Shown here: piece after piece, positions 1-6,036 of the stretch
How the letters are laid out: each line of letters starts with the position of its first letter
Position numbering within the stretch: position 1 is the stretch's first letter
Origin: Gemmatimonadales bacterium
GTDB taxonomy: Bacteria > Gemmatimonadota > Gemmatimonadetes > Gemmatimonadales > GWC2-71-9
Length of the DNA: 6,068 bases
Assembly: GCA_013812695.1 (NCBI GenBank)
Contig: JACCSZ010000158.1
Coordinates: 1 to 6,068 of the forward strand
Direction of reading: 5' to 3'
Notes under the pieces: model-generated
Seen by the model: the letters and a program-made list of their open reading frames with translations, nothing else
The model's database searches: none
What the model was told of the DNA's origin: nothing
Made by a program: the position numbers and the translations under genes

Positions 1-890
1 AGCTCGACCCGCGCGGCCCCGAGACGCCGCGCGAGTTCCATCCGCTCCGCCTCGGCGGCGGCCCGCGTCCGCGCGGCCTCTTCGCGCCGCCGCTCGCCGT
101 CGTGGAGCCGCTCGCGAGCCGCCGGGAGCAGGTCGCCCAGGTCGCCGAAACGCGACTCCATGCCGGCCGCCTCGTCGCTCAGCCGGTCGAGCCGCCGCCG
201 GGTCAGCGTCACCTGAACGGCGAACTTTTCCTCCATGAGCTTCACGTGACGCTCCGCCTTGCCGCGCTGGCGCGCCAGGCTCCGGATCTGCGACTGGACT
301 TCCGCCGTCAGATCTTCGACCCGCTGCAGATCGGTGGCCGTCTCCTCGAGACGGCGCTCCGTGCTGTGCTTCCGGTCGCGGTACAGCCCGATTCCGGCCG
401 CCTCCTCGAACAGCGATCGCCGCTCGTCGGCACGATCGCTGAGCAGGAGATCGATCATCTTGGCCTCGATCACCACGCCGGCATCGCTCCCGAGCCCGGT
501 GCCTCGGAGCAGGTCCTGGATGTCGCGCAGTCGGACGGGTGAGCCATTGAGGAGGTAGTCGCTCTGGCCTGAGCGGGAGAGTCGGCGGGTCACCGCCACT
601 TCGCGGTACGCGATGGGCAGGTCGCCATCGCTGTTGTCGAGGTAGAGCGACACCTCGGTGACGTTGACCGGGCGCCGCGCCGTGGACCCCTGGAAGATGA
701 CGTCTTCCATCTTGCCACCGCGCAGCAGCCGTGCCGACTGCTCGCCGAGCACCCAGCGGACCGCGTCGGACACGTTGGACTTGCCGCACCCATTCGGGCC
801 GACGATCGCCGTCACGCCTTGCTCGAAGGTCAGGGTGACCGTGTCGGCGAACGACTTGAAGCCGGAAAGCTCCAGCCGAGACAGCTTCAT
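1..890 (-). CDS. smc: Chromosome segregation protein SMC, N-terminal part (cut by window edge)
   Basis: SMC is the coiled-coil ATPase that compacts and helps segregate chromosomes, acting on DNA in the cytoplasm with ScpA and ScpB. The reading frame is open from an ATG at 890 to the left edge, giving 296 complete codons of a protein normally about 1150-1200 residues long. The start MKLSRLELSGFKSF is the usual SMC beginning. Residues 31-38 (GPNGCGKS) are the Walker A loop and Q51 in LGEQSARLLRGGKMEDVIF is the Q-loop glutamine. FEEAAGI at 161-167 is the conserved segment just before the coiled coil. From about residue 175 the sequence is rich in Glu, Arg, Ala and Leu, as expected for the first coiled-coil arm. 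Walker B, the signature motif and the hinge lie outside the window. AGGA at 898-901 sits 7 bases before the ATG as a plausible ribosome binding site. The SPOR lipoprotein gene ends 46 bases upstream on the same strand, so the two may share a transcript. Identity is near certain. Confidence 0.96.
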   Translation of the reverse strand, partial: MKLSRLELSGFKSFADTVTLTFEQGVTAIVGPNGCGKSNVSDAVRWVLGEQSARLLRGGKMEDVIFQGSTARRPVNVTEVSLYLDNSDGDLPIAYREVAVTRRLSRSGQSDYLLNGSPVRLRDIQDLLRGTGLGSDAGVVIEAKMIDLLLSDRADERRSLFEEAAGIGLYRDRKHSTERRLEETATDLQRVEDLTAEVQSQIRSLARQRGKAERHVKLMEEKFAVQVTLTRRRLDRLSDEAAGMESRFGDLGDLLPAARERLHDGERRREEAARTRAAAEAERMELARRLGAARVE

Positions 891-913
891 GCGTGCGTCC
901 TGAGGAGGTGGGG

Positions 914-929
914 GCGCCGCACGCGGCGC
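914..929. repeat. GC-rich inverted repeat between the SPOR lipoprotein gene and smc
   Basis: Seven-base arms GCGCCGC (914-920) and GCGGCGC (923-929) are perfect reverse complements separated by two bases. As RNA this would fold as a 6-bp all-GC stem with a 4-base loop. It lies 7 bases after the lipoprotein stop codon and 23 bases before the smc ATG. No run of U follows it in the direction of transcription, so it is not a textbook intrinsic terminator. It could act as a weak attenuator or a 3'-end stabiliser, or have no function, since such palindromes arise by chance in high-GC DNA. Confidence 0.45.
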
Positions 930-936
930 AGGCCGG

Positions 937-2334
937 TCAGCGGTTCGGTCCGTTCGTGCCGGACACAACAAACGAGGGCATGCCGATCTTGCGGCCGGTC
1001 TCTTCCGCCTGTTCGCGGGTGGCGTACGGACCCAGGACGACGCGGTGGGCCTCGTCGCTCCGTGCGGGCCCCAGCACGGTTGCCGGCAGGCCCGCGGCGC
1101 GCAGCTTGTCGGCAAGCTCGCGGGCCCACGTGGGGTTCTGGGAACTGCTCACCTGCAGGTAGACGGAGGCGCCGCCCTTGCCGCTGTCGGGGTCCACGAG
1201 CGCGGTGGTGTCGGCCGTCGCGTCGCTCTCCGCGTCCCGCGCCGGGCGCCACGCGATCGGCAGCCACTCGTCCGCGGCGCCCCCGTCGACCCGACCGGCC
1301 TCGCGGAACGTCTCCGACGCCAGGTCAAGCGCCGCGACGTCGGTGCCCCGGCGGACCAGGAGCGCGTTGGGCGAGGCCACCGCGGGCAGGTCCCCGCTCC
1401 ATCGGGCCGCCACCGCACCGCTGAGCCGTCCGCGGCCGACATCGATGACCCACGCCGAGTCGCCGGTGGCGGGCTGGACCAGGAGCCACTGGCCGAATCG
1501 GTCGCCGCGGAGGCTCTTGGCGCGGCCGGGAAGCTCGATAGCCGCCAGGCGCTCACCGCTGAATCGATCGAGCACGATCAGCGCGTCGTCGTCCTGCGCG
1601 ACGTAGAGCCGGTGGCCCGACGGGGAGAACAATACCGCCTTGGGGCGGCCGGACAGCCGGATCGACTTGGGAGCGTTCTTGCCCTGGGTCGAATACAGAA
1701 TGACCGCCGTGTCCGTCGCGACCGCCACGAGGTCGCCGTAGAAACTCGGCGTCATGCGATCGGAGGGGAGCGTAGTCGAGACCGGTGCCCGATCGGAGCC
1801 GAGCACCTCGAGCACCGGTGCCTGCTCGCCGACACGGGCGACCAGCGCGCCGGTCATCGTGGCGTACACCTGCTGCGGACTGCCCTGCAGCTTGGACCTG
1901 AACCGGACGGGCGCGCGGCGCACCATCTGGGTGACGGTGCTGCCAGTATCAATGGCGTAGAGCGCGCCGTCGGGTCCCATCGTCGCCGCGCGGACGTGCT
2001 CGAGGTAGGTGCGCACGCGCCGGGTCTCGAGGTCGAGCGTCACGAGATTCCGCTTGGCGTCGAGCGTGAACACCAGCCCGTGCTCGGCGTCCGCGCCGAT
2101 GACGCGCTCGACCGCCGGCAGCTTGTCCTCCGCCTTCCACGAGGACGGCTCGAGCGAGGGCACCCGGTACAACCGCGCCACGCCGCCGTCGCTCGCGAGC
2201 CGGAGCACGGAGGACGGAGCGGGCGCGCGCGTCGACGCCGAAAGCCGTTCGAGGGTCAGCCGTTCGGGCTCGCGGCCGCACCCCAGGGCGAGCAGCAGGA
2301 GGCCGGTGGCTGGTATCGATGGATGGAAGGTCAC
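937..2334 (-). CDS. Predicted lipoprotein with beta-propeller-like body and C-terminal SPOR domain
   Basis: This 465-residue protein begins with a short hydrophobic stretch and a lipobox-like LLLLALGC, with C19 as the predicted lipidated cysteine. The n-region has no Lys or Arg, which is unusual. Residues about 40-365 carry repeating strand-turn motifs such as GLVFTLDAKRNLVTLDLETR (86-105) and AVLFSPSGHRLYVAQDDDAL (233-252), which suggest a YVTN/WD40-like beta-propeller. A Ser/Asp/Ala-rich linker (about 366-388) leads to a SPOR domain at about 389-457: it starts VYLQVSSSQNPTWARELADK, ends HRVVLGPYATREQAEE and GMPSFVV, and matches the family pattern. SPOR domains bind denuded glycan strands at division septa, so a septal envelope role is inferred. 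The start is GTG: the frame is open for the 40 codons back to the preceding gene's stop and holds no ATG, GTG or TTG there. No Shine-Dalgarno sequence precedes it. The substrate or partner of the propeller is unknown. Confidence 0.85.
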   Translation of the reverse strand: MTFHPSIPATGLLLLALGCGREPERLTLERLSASTRAPAPSSVLRLASDGGVARLYRVPSLEPSSWKAEDKLPAVERVIGADAEHGLVFTLDAKRNLVTLDLETRRVRTYLEHVRAATMGPDGALYAIDTGSTVTQMVRRAPVRFRSKLQGSPQQVYATMTGALVARVGEQAPVLEVLGSDRAPVSTTLPSDRMTPSFYGDLVAVATDTAVILYSTQGKNAPKSIRLSGRPKAVLFSPSGHRLYVAQDDDALIVLDRFSGERLAAIELPGRAKSLRGDRFGQWLLVQPATGDSAWVIDVGRGRLSGAVAARWSGDLPAVASPNALLVRRGTDVAALDLASETFREAGRVDGGAADEWLPIAWRPARDAESDATADTTALVDPDSGKGGASVYLQVSSSQNPTWARELADKLRAAGLPATVLGPARSDEAHRVVLGPYATREQAEETGRKIGMPSFVVSGTNGPNR

Positions 2335-2340
2335 GCTGAG

Positions 2341-2370
2341 AAGATAATTGGGAGCACGGGGAGGGGTCGA
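2341..2370 (-). promoter_or_regulatory. Candidate promoter giving a leaderless lipoprotein mRNA
   Basis: Reading the minus strand, TCGACC (2370-2365) matches four of six bases of the -35 consensus TTGACA. Eighteen bases later TATCTT (2346-2341) fits the TANNNT form of a -10 element. Six bases then separate it from the G of the GTG start at 2334, the distance at which transcription would be expected to begin. This agrees with the absence of any Shine-Dalgarno sequence before that GTG. It also lies in the only AT-rich patch of the 120-base gap. The match is weak enough to occur by chance. Confidence 0.35.
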
Positions 2371-2371
2371 G

Positions 2372-2455
2372 TGGATGGGTGGGCGGAAGGACGGAACGAC
2401 GGACGCACCACCCTCCCGCCGGCAATATCCGTCCTTCCGTCGTTCCGTCCGTCGC
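2372..2455. repeat. Inverted pair of degenerate tetra-/octanucleotide tandem arrays
   Basis: On the plus strand, positions 2372-2407 read as nine 4-base steps of the form NGGN, with GACGGA recurring 8 bases apart at 2390 and 2398. Positions 2428-2455 read as seven steps of the form TCCN, with TCCGTC recurring exactly every 8 bases at 2428, 2436 and 2444. The arrays are reverse complements: 2389-2403 (GGACGGAACGACGGA) pairs perfectly with 2436-2450 over 15 bp, leaving a 32-base loop. The right array runs into the TAG stop of the peptidase/barrel gene, so in its mRNA the stem begins four bases after the stop. There is no trailing U-run, so this is not a classical terminator. It may protect or punctuate the 3' end, or be a member of a dispersed repeat family. 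Confidence 0.7.
2389..2450 (-). terminator. Possible 3'-end hairpin of the rsfS-peptidase/barrel transcript
   Basis: The perfect 15-bp stem (2450-2436 with 2403-2389) immediately follows the TAG stop at 2457-2455. In the mRNA it is followed by UUCCGCCCACCC rather than a U-tract, so an intrinsic terminator is not clearly supported. The position, stem length and the apparent new promoter just downstream fit a transcript boundary or an exonuclease-blocking 3' structure. This functional reading of the repeat is an inference. Confidence 0.3.
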
Positions 2456-5400
2456 TAAAACGTCGGCCCGAGGCTGAACGTCCACAGCCCCTTCACGGCT
2501 TTGCGCTCCTGGGGGATGGAATAATCGAGCCGCGCGATGGCGAACCCGAACAGGTTCGTCCGGATCGACACGCCCAGGGTCTTGAGCGGCGTGCGGACCC
2601 GCACCGCGTTATCGCCGCTTTCGCGATTCCATTTGAGCGTGCTCGCGTCGTCCCAGGCCAACCCGATGTCGTAGAACAGGGCGCCCTCGATCGGGGGAAA
2701 GGCGGCCGGCAGGCCGAACGACGGGTTCAGGATGGGGAAGCGCAGCTCGATGCTGCCGATCCCGACCTGCGTCCCCACCAGCCGATCGAGCGCAGCGCAC
2801 CCGGTCTGGGTGTTGGCGTCGCTGGCGTTGAGGCATTCGTTCCGCCGGTACGACCCCGACGTGTTGCCGCGGATCAGGTCGGTGCTGCCCGCAAAGATCC
2901 GGAACTGGTCCGCGTCGCGGCCGATCCGGCCGAAGTAGAGCGCCCGCGTGGCCAGCACGATGGGGCCGATGATCCGATCGTAGCGCCGGTAGTCGGCGGT
3001 CACCTGGGAAAAATGCCAGTTGCCAAGGGTCTGGGCGTACTCGAGCCGGTAGCGCCGCCCGTAGAAGGGTCCGACGTATCCGAACAGCGAGTTGTCGAAC
3101 ACCAGCGCCGTCGATGGCTGGAGGTAGTTGACGCCCGGCAGGTTGTCGGTCTCGAGGAAGGGATCCTCGCTCGCGATCCCTGAGTTGGCGAAGTACGGCT
3201 CCTTGATCTGCAGCAGCGCGTCGTCGACGTTCGCGAAGCGCATCGACGCCTCGATCCGCTGAAAGCGGCTGAGCGGGTAATAGGATTGCCCGAACACCGA
3301 CCGCACGACCAGGCGCCGGATGTTGGTGATGAAGGTATTTTCGGGCGCCTGGCCCGGCGCGCCGGTGTTGGCCTCCACCGCGCTCGGCTCGAGGAAATAG
3401 TACGGGTCCTGGCTCGCGCCCACCGCCCAGTTGATCCGCTTGCTCAGATTGGCGTACGCCGCCAGGATCTGCGCCTCGCTGATCCGGCCGTTGACGGAGC
3501 CGGCGAAAACGAGCTGGTGGTTGCCGAGGATGTCGCTGAGGGAAATGGCGGAGCCGCCGAAGAAGCCGCGCCCGAAGTTGTCCCGGGCGTACCCGATGGA
3601 CGGCCGCGCGATGTAGTCGGGCGTGAAGCGCACGCGGTAGTCCTTCAGCGTGAACTCGCTCGTGTCCGGCAGGCTGTAGTTGGCCGAGTCGAGCAGCGCG
3701 CTGATCGACACCGGTGGGGCGAGCTGGGTGCTGTCGCCGGAGCGGGCGAGATCGCTCGACGAACGGAACCCCCGTTCGGTGCGGTAGATCGAGCCGCCCT
3801 CACCCACCTGCGATCGTACCTCCTCGCGCACCTGGAGGGACCGGGCCGTGTCGAGCGGCGGCGTGCTCACGCGGGCGAGCATGCCGACGCTGTCCACGGC
3901 CGGCTGCTGGTACGGCTCGCGCTTGAGGGCGCGTGGATTGGTGATGGTGTACACGTCGTACTTCTGATCTTCGTAGTACACGAAGGCGAGCCGGTCCGCC
4001 TCCCGGGCCCAGGACAGCACGGGCGAGAGCGGCGTGATCCCCTGGACGCCGGTGTAGAAGTCGGTCAGCTGGTAGATCTGCCCGTCTCCCAGGTCGTACA
4101 GGAAGATGTCGCTGACGCCACTCCGGTCCGAGACGAACGCGATCGAGCGGCCGTCGGGCGCCCACTGCGGGCTCACGTTCTTGCCCTGGTCCATCCGGCC
4201 GAGGGTCTTGACGGTGCCGGTCGCCACATCGTACAGGGCGATCCGGAAATTGCTGAACGCGAGCGTCTTGAAATCGGTCTCGGGACCGCGGTCCGATACG
4301 AAGGCGATGGTCCGGCCATCGGGCGACCAGACCGGATGCAGATCGCCGTACCTGTCGGATGTGAGCCGGCGGAGATCCGAGCCGTCCCGGTCGATCGTGT
4401 ACAGATCGCTGATGCCGCCGTCATACCCGGTAAAGACCAGCTGCGTGCCGTCCGGGCTCCAGGACGGCGTGGTGACCCCGCTCAGCTTGAGCTGAATCCG
4501 TTCCACCTGCTTGTTCCGCGCGACGTCTACGACGACGATGTCGTCGCGCGGCCCGCGCTTGGCCGCGAACGCGAGGAACTTCCCATCCGGGGACCAGTTG
4601 GCCTGCGAGTTGATGAACCGGTACGTCTCGTAGTTGCTGCTCACCCCCGACTTGAGGATCCGCCGCTTGACCTTCCCGGTCACGCCGTTGGCCAGGTAGA
4701 GGTCGACGAAGTAGAAGTCCTTCTCGCTGAAGTAGACCACCTGCGAACCGTCCGGTGACAACGCCGGGGCCAGGTGCAGCGTCCCGTCCGAGCGCTTTTC
4801 GGTGAGCAGCTCGTCGGCCACCGCCCTCGCCTTGGCCCGCGCGCCGATCTCGGGCAGGTAGCGCTTCTGGACCGCGTCCCGCCACTGCGCCGAGAGCTGC
4901 TCGAGGCTCAGGCCGATCGTCCGCCGGAAGGCCGGCTCGATTCCGCCCGACAGCGTCGCTTTCAGGATGGCGCCGACCGCCTCGTCGCCCCAGCGTTCGC
5001 CGATGTAGGACCAGAGCGCGTGGCCGAAGCGGTAGGGAAAGTATTCGTAGGGGTCGGCCGTCATCTGCTCGATCGTGGGCAGCTTGCCCTCGAGCGAGGC
5101 ATCGCGGAGCCACATCGCCGTCTCGGCGTTGATCGGACCGAGCGAGAGGTACTCCGCCATGCCCTCCGCGAACCAGAGCGGTGGCGCGATGGCGATCAGC
5201 GTGTTGAGCCCGGCGCCCGCCCGCCCGCGCGACCAGACGTCGTACTGGAACTGGTGCGCCATCTCGTGGATCAGGACGTGCTCGAAGTCGCTGTAGGCGC
5301 CCGTGAACGGCATGACCGCCCGGTTGCGAGCGAAGTCGGTGACGCCGCCGGTGCCCTCGCCGCCCACCTCGGTCGCGTTGGTCTGCAGGAAGTCGGAATG

Positions 5401-5670
5401 CGAGGCGTAGAGGATGATGGGCTTCCGCTCCCGGAAGTCGTGGTTGAGCACCTTCGAGAGCCGAGCGTAGTCGCGCTCCGCCATCCGGGCGGCATCGAGC
5501 GCGGCCGTCCGTTCGCGGTCGTAGTAGTAGACGTCGAAGTGCTCGGTCTGGATGATCTTGAAATCGAAGTCGGTGTACTGGACCTTGTTCCGGCCGAAAT
5601 ACTGGGCGGAAAGCAGGGCGGGCGCGCTCAGCAGCAGGGCGAGCAGTGCCGGTGCGGTGCGTCGAAACAT
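2455..5670 (-). CDS. Exported metallopeptidase (MA-like) / PD40 propeller / Omp85-like barrel fusion
   Basis: This is a 1071-residue envelope protein. Residues 1-22 are a signal peptide (FRR, then a hydrophobic core, then LSA before Q23). Residues about 40-275 form a peptidase-MA-like gluzincin domain: H135-E136-M-A-H139 is the HExxH zinc/catalytic motif, and WFAEGMAEYL at 166-175 supplies the likely third ligand (E169 or E173). Six PD40/TolB-type propeller repeats follow, with SPDG or APDG turns near 305, 360, 405, 449 and 505 and a degenerate one near 552. A low-complexity linker covers about 585-680. The C-terminal 390 residues resemble an Omp85/BamA surface-antigen barrel: SIGYARDNFGRGFFGG (691-706), an IRG loop motif (933-935), SIELRFPI (973-980), GALFYDIGLAWDD (996-1008) and a terminal WTFSLGPTF ending in Phe, as barrel beta-signals do. 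No POTRA repeats are evident. GAGG at 5676-5679 lies 5 bases before the ATG, and rsfS ends 12 bases upstream. The substrate is unknown. Confidence 0.9.
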   Translation of the reverse strand: MFRRTAPALLALLLSAPALLSAQYFGRNKVQYTDFDFKIIQTEHFDVYYYDRERTAALDAARMAERDYARLSKVLNHDFRERKPIILYASHSDFLQTNATEVGGEGTGGVTDFARNRAVMPFTGAYSDFEHVLIHEMAHQFQYDVWSRGRAGAGLNTLIAIAPPLWFAEGMAEYLSLGPINAETAMWLRDASLEGKLPTIEQMTADPYEYFPYRFGHALWSYIGERWGDEAVGAILKATLSGGIEPAFRRTIGLSLEQLSAQWRDAVQKRYLPEIGARAKARAVADELLTEKRSDGTLHLAPALSPDGSQVVYFSEKDFYFVDLYLANGVTGKVKRRILKSGVSSNYETYRFINSQANWSPDGKFLAFAAKRGPRDDIVVVDVARNKQVERIQLKLSGVTTPSWSPDGTQLVFTGYDGGISDLYTIDRDGSDLRRLTSDRYGDLHPVWSPDGRTIAFVSDRGPETDFKTLAFSNFRIALYDVATGTVKTLGRMDQGKNVSPQWAPDGRSIAFVSDRSGVSDIFLYDLGDGQIYQLTDFYTGVQGITPLSPVLSWAREADRLAFVYYEDQKYDVYTITNPRALKREPYQQPAVDSVGMLARVSTPPLDTARSLQVREEVRSQVGEGGSIYRTERGFRSSSDLARSGDSTQLAPPVSISALLDSANYSLPDTSEFTLKDYRVRFTPDYIARPSIGYARDNFGRGFFGGSAISLSDILGNHQLVFAGSVNGRISEAQILAAYANLSKRINWAVGASQDPYYFLEPSAVEANTGAPGQAPENTFITNIRRLVVRSVFGQSYYPLSRFQRIEASMRFANVDDALLQIKEPYFANSGIASEDPFLETDNLPGVNYLQPSTALVFDNSLFGYVGPFYGRRYRLEYAQTLGNWHFSQVTADYRRYDRIIGPIVLATRALYFGRIGRDADQFRIFAGSTDLIRGNTSGSYRRNECLNASDANTQTGCAALDRLVGTQVGIGSIELRFPILNPSFGLPAAFPPIEGALFYDIGLAWDDASTLKWNRESGDNAVRVRTPLKTLGVSIRTNLFGFAIARLDYSIPQERKAVKGLWTFSLGPTF

Positions 5671-5675
5671 GGCGA

Positions 5676-5679
5676 CCTC
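5676..5679 (-). promoter_or_regulatory. Ribosome binding site of the peptidase/barrel gene
   Basis: In the 12-base gap after the rsfS stop, the minus strand reads GCTGAGGTCGCC before the ATG at 5670. GAGG is a four-base Shine-Dalgarno match with 5 bases of spacing. It supports this ATG, which is followed directly by a good signal peptide. With so short a gap, translation is probably coupled to rsfS. Confidence 0.6.
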
Positions 5680-5682
5680 AGC

Positions 5683-6036
5683 CTAAGTGGAGCTGATTAA
5701 GAGCTCCGGTGCGTCGTTCCAGAGGCGCTCGAGCTGGTAGAACGAGCGAGTCTCGGGATGGAACAGGTGGACCACGAAATCCACGAAGTCTAGCAGCACC
5801 CATCGGCCGCCCGGCAACCCTTCCACATGATGCGTGTGGTGGCCTTTCCGGTCGAGCTTCTCCATGACGGATTCAGCGATGCCGCGGACATGGGCGTCCG
5901 AGGTTCCGGACGCTATGACGAAAAAATCGGTGGCGTCGGTCAGTCCCCGCAAGTCGAGTACCACCAATTGGCTGCCCTTCAGATCCGTGATGGCGTCCAG
6001 CACCAGGCGAAGCGCCTCGGGAATGCGGGCCATCAT
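5683..6036 (-). CDS. rsfS: Ribosome silencing factor RsfS (YbeB/Iojap family)
   Basis: RsfS binds ribosomal protein uL14 on the large subunit and blocks joining of the two subunits, lowering translation when nutrients are scarce. The 117 residues match the usual family length and the domain fills about 10-107. Visible signatures are LVVLDLRGLTDATDFFVIASG (24-44), with the conserved D-F-F-V-I and S-G-T-S followed by HV, then WVLLDFVDFVVHLF (79-92) and the closing FYQLERLWNDAPEL (99-112). The family's usual Gly-Asp before VVH is Val-Asp here (V85-D86). Two ATG codons in a row (6036, 6033) could start it. AAGGA at 6044-6048 is 7 bases before the first, which is why 6036 was chosen. The frame stays open upstream to the window edge, but the family does not normally extend that far. 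In many bacteria rsfS follows nadD. Whether that holds here cannot be seen. Confidence 0.95.
   Translation of the reverse strand: MMARIPEALRLVLDAITDLKGSQLVVLDLRGLTDATDFFVIASGTSDAHVRGIAESVMEKLDRKGHHTHHVEGLPGGRWVLLDFVDFVVHLFHPETRSFYQLERLWNDAPELLISST

Noticed and set aside
819..1424. 201-codon plus-strand frame over the lipoprotein-smc junction
   Set aside because: The product is strongly Arg/Pro-rich and lies antisense to a clear SPOR domain and to the SMC start. It has no ribosome binding site or domain.
2389..2450. Classical rho-independent terminator
   Set aside because: The stem is strong but no U-run follows on the minus strand and none precedes it for plus-strand transcription. I keep it only as a low-confidence 3'-end structure.
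2372..2455. CRISPR-like or direct-repeat array
   Set aside because: The repeat units are only 4-8 bases and contiguous, with no spacers. The two halves are inverted rather than direct.
1045..3183. 712-codon open frame on the plus strand
   Set aside because: It runs antisense across two well-supported genes and the hairpin gap between them. Its product is Arg/Gly/Ala/Val-rich with no signal peptide or recognisable domain. Long antisense frames are expected in GC-rich genes because stops are rare.
3286..4758. 490-codon open frame on the plus strand
   Set aside because: It lies entirely antisense to the peptidase/propeller/barrel gene, whose frame shows clear domains. The antisense product has skewed composition and no family motif.
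2455..5670. Calling this gene tolB or bamA
   Set aside because: It has TolB-type repeats and an Omp85-like barrel, but also an N-terminal metallopeptidase and no visible POTRA repeats, so neither name describes it.
4774..5700. 308-codon open frame on the plus strand
   Set aside because: It is antisense to the peptidase domain and its signal peptide. The HExxH and PD40 motifs on the minus strand establish which frame is real.
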